From positions 68,396,115 through 68,460,114 of the forward strand of contig NC_052619.1 in assembly GCF_016545825.1 (NCBI RefSeq): DNA of 64,000 bases, written 5' to 3'. This DNA is from Eucalyptus grandis (Eukaryota; Streptophyta; Magnoliopsida; Myrtales; Myrtaceae). Shown piece after piece: positions 55,690-64,000 of the stretch. The notes beneath the pieces are model-generated. The model saw only the letters and a program-made list of their open reading frames with translations, searched no databases and was not told the origin of the DNA. The translations under genes were made by a program, and so were the position numbers. The first letter of the stretch is position 1. Every line of letters begins with the position of its first letter.

Positions 55690-56450
55690 AGACTCCGGGC
55701 TACAGAAGCCCACCGGGTCATAAGACGAGGTAGAGGGACTCCGAGCTACGTAAAGCCCACCGGGTCATAAGAATGGGGTTAAAGGACTCCGGGTTATGAA
55801 AAGCCCACCGGGTTATAAGAATGGGGTTGAAGGACTCTAGGCTACGGAAAACCCATCTGGTCATAAGAATGGGGTTGAAGGACTCCGAGCTACGGAAAGC
55901 CCATCGAACCATAAGAAGGGGTTGAAGGACTCTGGGCTACGAAAAGCCCACCAGGCCATAAGAAGATGGTTGAAGGACTCGGGCTACGGAAAGCCCACCG
56001 GGCCATAAGAATGGGGTTGAAGGACTACGGGCTACGGAAAGCCTACCGGGCCATAAGAATGGGGTTAAAGGACTCTGGGTTACGAAAAGCCCACCGGATC
56101 ATAAGAATGGGGTTGGACTCCGGGCTACGGAAAGCCCACCGGGTCATAATAAGGTGGTTGAAGGACTCCAGGTTACGGAAAGCCCACCCTGGTCATAAGA
56201 ATGGGGTTGAAGGACTCCGAGCTACGGAAAGCCCACCGGGTCATAAGAAGGGGGTTAAAAAACTCCAGGCTACAGAAAGCCCACCGGGTCATAAGAAGGG
56301 GGTTGAAGGATCCGGGCTACGGAAAGCCCACCAGGTCATAAGAAGGGGGTTGAAGGACTCCGGGCTACGGAAAGCCCACCCGGTCATAAGAAGGGGGTTG
56401 AAGGACTCAAAGTTACGGAAAGCCCACCGGGTCATAAGAATGGGGTTAAA
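55690..56450. repeat. 48-bp tandem array, 16 units
   Basis: Consensus begins GACTCCGGGCTACGGAAAGC, then CCACCGGGTCATAAGAATGG and GGTTGAAG. Most units are 47-49 bp. Because 48 is divisible by 3, long repetitive open frames appear on both strands. Each unit contains GGGCTACGGAAAGCCC, a 5-bp-stem hairpin. The array lies between the LARD interior and its 3' LTR polypurine tract. Confidence 0.95.
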
Positions 56451-56454
56451 TGAG

Positions 56455-56860
56455 GTCTGACCGTGTAACAATGGGTTTCGACCGAGTATGATAGTCTCAC
56501 TGTGTACAAACGGGTTTAAATTGGGATGAAGGTCTCACCGTGTACGAACGGGTTTCGACCAAGTATGATAATGTCACCGTGTACGAACGGGTTTCGACCG
56601 AATGGAAAATGCATGATTTAAGAAAAACCAATGAACCTTTGTAAATAACATAGTTTAAGGTTGACCATGAACCTTTTGAAAATCGCAGTTTAAAGATAGA
56701 CTCATAAAGATTTTAAAAGTGTGGTTTAAGGATAGACCCACGAACCGTGTGGTGTAGGAAAAGCCACCAACCTTGTGGTTTCGGGATAAATCCACCAATC
56801 TTGGAAATGGCATGGTTTAAGGCTAACCATGAACCCTTGGTTTTTAGGGAAGCACTCGCT
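56455..56860. repeat. Two further short-period tandem arrays
   Basis: 56455-56605 has about four units of CTCACCGTGTACGAACGGGT, TTCGACCGAGTATGAT (about 46-50 bp). 56620-56860 has degenerate ~45-bp units with GTGGTTTAAGGATAGACC and CATGAACC. They follow the 48-bp array directly. Confidence 0.8.
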
Positions 56861-59800
56861 AACTCCTTGAAAACTGCATGGCTTCGCTGAGAAATTTTGT
56901 CAAACTCAACTTGAGCAAATTTCATTAAAGGCGTCATCAAGAGACACATTGGCAATATTACAGCATTAATTGAACAAGCTAATCAAGTTAAGTCCAACTG
57001 CTTTACAAAAATATTCAATGTCAATCAGCATCATGTGGCGCAAAATTGTCATCTTGCTTGAGGATGTATCATTAATCATCAGATTCTCCAAGAGTCAAGT
57101 TTTTATCAAAACGACTACTACTTGTGAAGAAGGCTCATTAATAATGCCAAACCAGAGCTTCTTAGTTAGAAAGGGTTTCTCACACACTCATGATAAAATG
57201 GCTGCTTGATCCCATCCATTTACGTGGGGAGTAACTGATTACTGAGAGTATCTCACATAACCCATGTCAAAGGCTTTCAGAAACATTTGCTATGAGCACA
57301 ATCTGATCGATAAAAAAAGGTCTTTTGAAAGGACCACAATATAGGCTCGGTTAGGGCTTACACAAAGGAATTATTACTTTGAGACCAATAAATGAACATT
57401 TATCGCTATATTCATCGGGTTTACAAGTCGAGAATTTAGAAGATAAGACAAGATAGAATTACTTCCACTCCTTCAAGCAATAACTTCTTTGTGGTATTCT
57501 TATTTTCACTCAAACCGCCCCAATCAGAAGAGACTTCAAAAGAGGGTTGTAATGTTGGCTTGGGAGAGGCTCGAAAGGTTTAAGATTTTTAAGAGGATTT
57601 TTAAGAGTCGGTGATCATCATGGCATCGCGACCAGGTCACTTGATCTTTCGAAGGCAATTGGCTTTTGAAACACTGCACATCTCGAAAGTCCTTTGACTA
57701 ATCATTTCTACATGGGAGCTTTGCTCCTTTCTCTAATTTCCTTTTCCCTTTGCGATGATGATTTTTTTTTCGTAGGCACTTGGATTTTGATAATTTTTCT
57801 TTCACATAAGATGTAACCTTTTGCCTTTTTTTTCTTGACGGGCATTGGCCTTACTTTTACCAGGCATACTACTTTTTCATGCCCTATAGTTTGTCAAACT
57901 TTTGCTTTTTGAATTTTTGTAGCTCTTATGACTTTTGAGATGCTTTTCACATTTTCTTGTGACTGTCAATCATATTTGGTCAATTCTTATGCCTTGCCCT
58001 AGTGAAGGGAGATAATCACCGTTCGGGGTTCAGGAATGAATAATCAGGCCCAAATTGGTTAAAGCAATGGGTATCAGTGTTTCGGTAGAAAATGAAATGC
58101 TCTTCTTCACTTTGGGATGAGTCAAGCTCTAATGAGAATTCCTCTGAAGCTATCACCAGAAGATTAATGCAAGTGAAAGTAATAAAATCTTTCTCAATCT
58201 TTCGCTCTACAACATGATCGTAACCCCTTATGCTGCCCTAATGCAGGGTCGTTCTCGACAGGGGTACCTCAAATGGTCACATTTATTTGGCCCAAAGGGT
58301 AGCAAGATGTCAGCTCAGTGCTTTAGGATTGATGAAGGAAATGCCTTTATCATTTCGATATTTGCGCTCAATGCGAATGAATCCTCTGTCCTAAGAGAAG
58401 GTTGTCTTTCACTCAACTCTCAAAAGTGTTTGAAGGATGTGTTTGGAAATGGGCTTGCCTTTCTTCATCCTAAGCACTTCTTGTTTGGCATGGTTAACGT
58501 CTCCATTTCACTCTGCCGAGATCGTCTGAGTAAATTAATCTTCATAGGGAATTTTGATTCAAAATGAATAATCCCCAAAACGAGAAAACAATTTTGAGAT
58601 AAAAATGATGTTCAAAAAGCTTGTAGAAAGTTTTTTTTATTTCAATTATTCATTTTTGTGCTTATCTCTAGGAAAGCACAAAAGGTTCTTTTTGTAATGG
58701 AAATTCTCCATTTTTTTTTTTTACTTTAAAGAAAAAAAGAGAGAAGAAAGGTACTTACCTATGGCATGGCGACCCAGTAACCCTGTAAAGAATATGAAAG
58801 AATATGTTAGTGTAAAAATCTTTAGGGATTGAAATGTTGGAAATGATACATTGTTACCCTTCACTCGCTTTTATCCTTTGGGCGTTAACACCTCTTGGAT
58901 TCACCTTCGTGGATATTTGGTAACTTGACAATACCCTTCCCTTGCATTCGCCTTTAAATGTTTGACGTTTTCCTGATTCCTTGGTGGAAGGTGATGCTTC
59001 TACGGTCAAGGTGCAACCCTTTTTTATCGCCCTATAAGAAGAGGAGATGAAACGGGTTATCTCCATACTTAATTAGGTTCAACTGAGGAACGATAAACAA
59101 AACCACGTGTTCAACGGGGCCTTCAATGTTCACTTATCAAAAGTGATTGCCAATTTTTTTTCAATCATAAGCCTACATCACCGAGGGCATTCGATTGATT
59201 TCCGCGAATTTCAAGATGAAAATGCAATACAAAGTGGGCAAATATAAAGGAAAATGATACTTACAATGAGTGCCAACCTTTGTCTTTGTTTTTTTTTTTT
59301 TCAATTACATAGACATACACATGGAATGTGGTTTGATTTATACTCTATACGGCTCAAAATGAAGCCATAGGATCACCGGACTAAACTAACAAGGTCGTGG
59401 CTGGGTCGGGTTACCCATGACTTTGGCTTCGTAAAAAAACCGACCCATGTCACATGCTTGTAGACTGGGGTGGGTACCTTCAACGTGAAGAAAGAAATTT
59501 CAAGGTAGAGGTGGGCGACTCATACTACGTGATTGTAGTCAGAGTGGTATCCACCTCAACACCATCCTAAGTGATCCTATGCGGCCCAAGTCCGGTGGCA
59601 AGTTGTGTGTGCTATGGTGTAGTGCAATGCAGGAAACGCAAGAATGACAATTTATAAGCAATTAGCACTTCATACATAAAAAATAAACCATACATTCTTA
59701 CGCCTCACTGCAAGACAAAGGTGAACAAACACTTACCCTTATACATCACATTCTGCAAAAACATTTAACACATTTAATGTTATGGACGTACTTGGAATCC

Positions 59801-59874
59801 TCGCTGCCAAACAAAAATATTTTTTTGAACAAGATTAATTTTGGCCTAAGTCCTCTAAGGTCTAAAACCAAGTC
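56861..59874. other. LARD internal region without recognisable genes
   Basis: Searched by eye for reverse transcriptase (YXDD), RNase H, integrase HHCC and zinc knuckles on both strands; none found. Frames such as 58214-58567 (117 codons, +) show no family signature. The stretch near 59330-59600 has short imperfect repeats (GTGGGTACCTTCAACGTG type). Confidence 0.6.
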
Positions 59875-59891
59875 CCAAGCGGAGTCGCCAA
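59875..59891 (-). other. Primer-binding site of the LARD
   Basis: On the minus strand, two to three bases after the LTR end GTCGCGACA, the sequence is TGGCGACTCCGCTTGGG. TGG at the start pairs with the CCA end of a tRNA. TGGCGACTC-type sites are typical of Tat/Ogre-like gypsy elements. Confidence 0.7.
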
Positions 59892-59893
59892 GC

Positions 59894-62013
59894 TGTCGCG
59901 ACCTACCCTAGGGGGGGAATAGGTTTAGATGTATTACCTAAAGGATGGGCCTAAAACTCATGATTAGGCATGGGCTCTCCCAAGCCCATACCCCACGTGA
60001 CATTGGGATATTTTCTAGGAATTTCACAAAAATGAGTCGCCACTAGCATATTGGGGTCAGCTAGAAACTAAGTGAGATATGGGAGTGTACCTCACTTCCT
60101 ACGCAACCAGAGAGTCTAGGGTCGGGGACTTGATTACACTAATTGACCAATTAGTGCCCTTTCGGTACCTAATCTTGTTCATTTTAACAAAATGATTTTT
60201 GTCAGGCAGTTTGGATTGATTTTACTTATCCACTAACATATAAAGTGATCATACGAGTGCACAATCATTAAACCAACAATCATAACTACCAAAATCCTAA
60301 TTGCAGTCAAATTGAGCACGTGTAATCGAACATCCACAAACGTAATTAAATATGCAAATTAAGCATGCTATATAATAAATATACGAGCAAATAAAGGCCT
60401 AACTACACTATAAAAAGCAATACATGGCCATTTCTAATCAAAAATACATTTTATGGAATTTCGAAATTTTTTTTAAAATTATTTTTTAAATTTTTAAATT
60501 TTACTTTTTTAAAAAATTAAAATTAATTTTTTTAAATAAAAAATATATTTTTGGGCTGGACCAGGTCAAGTCCGGTCGACCAGACCAGTCCGACCCGGCC
60601 GGGTTCGGCTCGTCAAAGGACAAGGCCGACCAACCTTGGTCGGGCTCTTCTTGGTTCGGATTGGGCACAACCAGCAGGCCCAATCTGGTCCAATCTCTTT
60701 TAATTTAAAAAAAGGAAGCCCACAACAAGCTTACAAGTCCATAAGCCCACAAGCAAAACAGCCCAAACCCAAAATCGGCCCAAATAGCTCAAAAATCCTA
60801 CCCAGTTCACGACCCACGTCCGACCCGATTTTTGGCCGAAACCCTAGGGTTTCTTGACGGCGTTGATGACGACGGCGATGGGCTTGACGATGGCGGCGAC
60901 GCAGCGGAGTAGAGACGAAGATGAGGCGGCTTCGGGTGCGTGTTGAGCGAGGCCGGTGACACGGCCGGGTAGAGGCGGCGGCGGCGGGCGCCGGCACTGG
61001 GTCGTGCCTGCTGGCATCGAGGCTAGCTGTGGGAGCGATAGAGACTGGCAGTGGTGAGGTTGCTCGTGGAGACGCAATAGAACGGCGAACGTTGAGCCAA
61101 GGCAGCTCGAGGTCGATGAGCGACACCCGGGCAGGGGGTGTCGCGGACGCGCGGGTTGCAGGTGAGTCGGGGCGCGGTGGTGGTGGTGCGGTGCTCACGG
61201 ATCTGGTGCTCGAGCGGGAGGGTGTAGTGAGGAAGTTGAACAGCGGCGTCAGGTCGTTGGTCAGAGCGGCGTGGGCGGAGCAGCAGGCAGGGAGCAGAAG
61301 ACAGCTTCACTCGGAGGGGACTCAGAGCGGATCTACTGGGTGTTGGAGCAGAGGAGGACCCAACAGCAGGGGGTCTCGACGAGAGGCGGGGCTTCAGGCT
61401 TTTGCAAGAGTCTTGGCGGTGCGGCAAGGGGCTCGACGAACGCAAGATCTGCAAGTCGAAGGCAAGGCAGAGCAAAAACAGGTCAGTGCTGGATGGTCAT
61501 AGACATGGGGCGGCTAGAACGGCTTCGTGCTCGGAGGGTGGCAGCTTGGACGGCGAGGGCAGGAGGGCGGCAGCTCGGACGGTGATGGGCAGCGCCGCTG
61601 TTGCCCTCCTCCCCTCCGTTCCTTCTCTATTTTCTCCCTCATGTTCCTATTCGCTCTTCTCCCCTAGGGTTTTCCTCCTGCTTTTCGGTCTCCTCTCTCC
61701 TTCCTCTCTGCGCTAGGGTTTCGAAGTCTTGACGGCTAAAGGAAAAGAAGAGACAAGCACAAGCCGGGCCAAAAGAGAAATGGGTCGGGCGCACGCGAGA
61801 GAGAGGAAAAACGGAGGGCCGGGTTGGGCCTAAGCCAAATTCGACCTGACCCGGCCCCTTTCACATCCTCTTTTCTGTTTTTCTTTTGTTGTCTTTTTTT
61901 CTCTTTTTTCTTTTGTTTTCTTTTCTTTTTTTATTTGTTTTTTTTTAGTGACTAATTTCTAATTTTGTACACGATTAAGTCCCAAATAAAATGGCGAAAT
62001 TTAGGTGTCAACA
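59894..62013 (-). repeat. 5' LTR of the LARD
   Basis: 2,120 bp, without the nested MITE. It contains the 16-bp palindrome GAAACCCTAGGGTTTC at 60838-60853 (degraded by one base in the other LTR near 54422) and further CTAGGGTTT motifs near 61663 and 61713. Confidence 0.92.
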
Positions 62014-62128
62014 ATGATATAGTTTGTAGAGAATGGACAAGTGAGAAAATAGGATAGTTCAAGGGATAAACACAAATTTTTATGGGACAATGATCGTTTC
62101 ACTAGTTTATGAAAATAATTGTAGGAAG

Positions 62129-62461
62129 TGTTGGTGGAGGAGCTTCATGATATGGAGTATATTATCATGCTCCTCTCACTCTATTACATCAATGGGTTAC
62201 GGCCTTTTTATAGGCATTTCCACCGACTAAGTACAACATTCTAGATTTTTGTAGAATGCTGTCCATTTAGGCTTCATCGAGGAATTTCTAGATTGTAGTT
62301 TAGCCACTCTTCTTCTAGAGACTTCTACATTTGTGCTTCTACACTTTTCTTTGCCACCTAAGCTAGATTTTCTTTTTTAAGGATTTTTCTTGACTTTTCT
62401 AGCTAATATCATTCTTGAAGTTTCTAGAAAGTTTTAAGAAAATGGATCACAATTTCCAACA
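62129..62461 (-). mobile_element. LTR-like promoter segment, possible small solo LTR
   Basis: TGTTGG..CCAACA ends, 333 bp. On the minus strand it runs from TGTTGGAAATTGTG through a heat-shock element and a TATA box (TATAAAAAGG, 62203-62212) to CCTCCACCAACA. Flanking 5-mers (GGAAG and GCTCT) do not match, so a TSD is lacking and the true ends may differ. Confidence 0.45.
62412..62429. promoter_or_regulatory. Perfect four-part heat-shock element
   Basis: TTCttGAAgtTTCtaGAA: four alternating 5-bp half sites without mismatch. It lies about 200 bp upstream of the minus-strand TATA box and 30-50 bp inside the LTR-like segment. Confidence 0.65.
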
Positions 62462-63683
62462 GCTCTAAATATTGGGATCTTTAACTTCTAGTAAGGATCG
62501 TCACCCGAGAATACACTCCCTCTTTCTTTCTCAATAATTATCCGAGAAAGCTTGGATTTCTGCTCATCTTATCAAATCATTTTGCTTCTATATTGGGCTT
62601 TCTGAGATCCTCTTGGCTTAAGAAAGATAAAACTGATCAAATATTATCACCTAACCATTATAAAAGATCGTTTGTGAATGTGTTTGCCAAGTTAATCTAG
62701 GGAACGTATTATAATCTCGGATGCTTAAATGAGTCGGCACTCAAAGAGATCGATTTTTGCATCAAAGTAAACATGCAAAGTTCGTCTCAGAAAAGCAGTA
62801 AGCAAAAGATAGATAGACGCGAGTTCTACTGTGCTAATGGTTGTGATGTTTGAAAATCGCTATCCGAGCTTTCAATGATCGAAATCAAACGAACGACATA
62901 AAACTGATCGAGTTTGGACTGGCCGAAGTAAGGGCTAAGGTAGAATGGTCAAGCATGAAAATGGAATTGCTCGTCCAAATCTGTCCGTTTTGCCTTTTCG
63001 GATCGATTGAGCCTATTCCAACATGAGCTGGTCAGGGACGCCTGATCCATCATCACTTTCGTTACCATATGCTTAATCTTTGATAGTACATGTCCTATGA
63101 TTCAACGGTTGAGATGCTCCCATGAGCGCCAATCGTTTGTTTTGAGTATTTATGTGTATTGTCTGTTATTTTCAATTTTTTCTCTCCATCAATATTTTGA
63201 CTTTCATTTGGCATCTCCTCAATCTTTAGAATTTATCTATGAGACTTTCAGTCTTTGCAATCGTGTAAAATCTTTGCATGATCTTTTGAAGTTTAATAAT
63301 CTGCATGATTTCAACGAAAAGGAAAGGAAGTAACTTCTATTTAGAAAAACTTGAAAGCGAATAAATACATGGTCCATCACGTAAGCATAACGCATCATTG
63401 CCTATGATCTTTTTTACTGAGGTAAACTCATCAGTCATCTCATCAATCAATCCTACTAGAGATAGACAAGAATACTTATCAGAGATAAAAGCATGTAAAA
63501 TCCAGCTACGCTTATGGGAACTATAAAACCATAAACTCTACTAAGTACTAACCATTACTCCATTTGACCAAGAAGAGAACATACATAGACATCTCGAATA
63601 TCTAAAATTTAAGGAATGTCATAAATTTGATACCCGACACTCCAATATATCGTGTTAAACACTATCTCATGTTTATTCAAAAA

Positions 63684-64000
63684 GTCTGTTTCGCGAAGAA
63701 CTGTTGAGCTCAATACTTACAGTCACGTGTTCATAGGGCAAAGTAACTTCTTCAAGTACTTCGACAAAGGATTTCAAAAAGATCCAACCAGAGAACAATA
63801 TTAGAGGACACACATGAACTCATGCACACATGAAAGAGAGACTTCATACACGAGCCGTCACATCAATAAAGTTCAAAGCACTATATGGAAGGCATGTCCA
63901 TGAATTCAATAAACGTTGGATAGTAAGCAGAATTGTTTTGGAAAGGCGTGTTCAAACATTCACTCGCCATTAGACAAAAACCAGAACTCTTCTCAAAATG
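63684..64000. repeat. Right copy of the window-end repeat
   Basis: Same orientation and order as bases 1-317. The left boundary is sharp: the preceding GTTTATTCAAAAA has no counterpart that can be checked, because the left copy starts at the window edge. Confidence 0.9.

Larger units (their letters stand above)
52800..62013 (-). mobile_element. LARD-like LTR element, 9,214 bp, TSD ATGAT
   Basis: LTRs at 52800-55529 and 59894-62013 (TGTCRCGACC..TGTCAACA on the + strand) enclose 4.36 kb of internal sequence. ATGAT flanks the whole at 52795-52799 and 62014-62018. Primer-binding and polypurine positions show that the element's sense is the minus strand. The internal part has no recognisable gag, protease, reverse transcriptase or integrase, so the element needs proteins from a partner. 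Large LTRs with a non-coding core define LARDs. The TGGCGACTCC primer site and tandem repeats beside the polypurine tract resemble the Tat/Ogre branch of Ty3/gypsy (inference). Confidence 0.92.
62019..63683. other. Intergenic; LTR-like segment at left, otherwise no gene
   Basis: 62129-62461 is described separately. From 62480 to 63683 no gene is recognised. The 78-codon frame at 63097-63333 (YVYCLLFSIFSLHQYFDFHL) is hydrophobic and looks incidental. Confidence 0.5.

Noticed and set aside
55690..56450. Regularly spaced short repeats that could suggest a CRISPR-like array
   Set aside because: Units are contiguous with no unique spacers, the genome is a plant, and the array belongs to an LTR element.
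55718..56460. Long repetitive open frames on both strands (up to 164 codons)
   Set aside because: They are produced by the 48-bp tandem array, whose period is a multiple of three; no start context or domain supports a protein.

Overview
The window is nuclear DNA from a dicot-type plant. Introns are short with GT..AG borders, UTRs are AT-rich, and the transposons are plant families (Ty1/copia, Ty3/gypsy-like LTRs, hAT, MULE, Harbinger-like MITEs). The one intact gene is a family-1 glycosyltransferase of the UGT85A type. A woody dicot such as a Myrtaceae is a guess that the sequence itself does not prove. About 5-10% of the window is host-gene sequence; most of the rest is transposon or segmental duplication. 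No tRNA, rRNA, CRISPR or bacterial-type signal was seen.

Layout. 1-4.6 kb: a repeat that recurs at the far right end of the window, then LTR/UTR-like retroelement sequence. 4.65-8.0 kb: an LTR interrupted by a hAT element with a near-perfect 8-bp target-site duplication (TSD), a dead U-box E3 ligase gene (PUB45-like) and a dead 3' fragment of a UGT85 gene. 8.0-10.35 kb: a block also present at 46.3-48.1 kb; comparing the two gives the empty site of a Harbinger-like element. 13.365-23.395 kb: a Mutator-like element with ~290-bp terminal inverted repeats and a perfect 9-bp TSD. It carries pieces of two unrelated host genes (NCL-type Na/Ca exchanger and PHS1 phosphatase), and a copia element with near-identical LTRs has inserted into the PHS1 intron.

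23.7-46.3 kb: a tandem UGT85A array on the + strand. Copy 1 (26605-28234) is intact at 481 codons. Copy 2 (35424-37031) is killed by one nonsense codon at the end of exon 1. Copy 3 (43416-44527) carries several frameshifts and a stop, and is cut by an LTR element. Copy 4 (45410-46325) lacks its 5' half because of a 100-N assembly gap. Upstream flanks of copies 1-3 are homologous, so the array grew by duplication of ~8-9 kb units. Solo LTRs, MITEs and a three-fold local repeat then diversified the promoters.

48.1-49.2 kb: a degraded complex I 51-kDa subunit (NDUFV1) pseudogene. 49.27-51.50 kb: a solo LTR. 52.80-62.01 kb: a related 9.2-kb element with >2-kb LTRs, no recognisable gag-pol and a 16-unit 48-bp tandem array next to its polypurine tract (LARD-like). 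62.1-62.5 kb: an LTR-like segment with a perfect four-part heat-shock element. The last 317 bp repeat the first 317 bp of the window.

What works here: only UGT85A copy 1 looks able to make a functional enzyme (UDP-glucose-dependent O-glucosylation of a small acceptor). The rest records gene birth and death driven by duplication and transposition.
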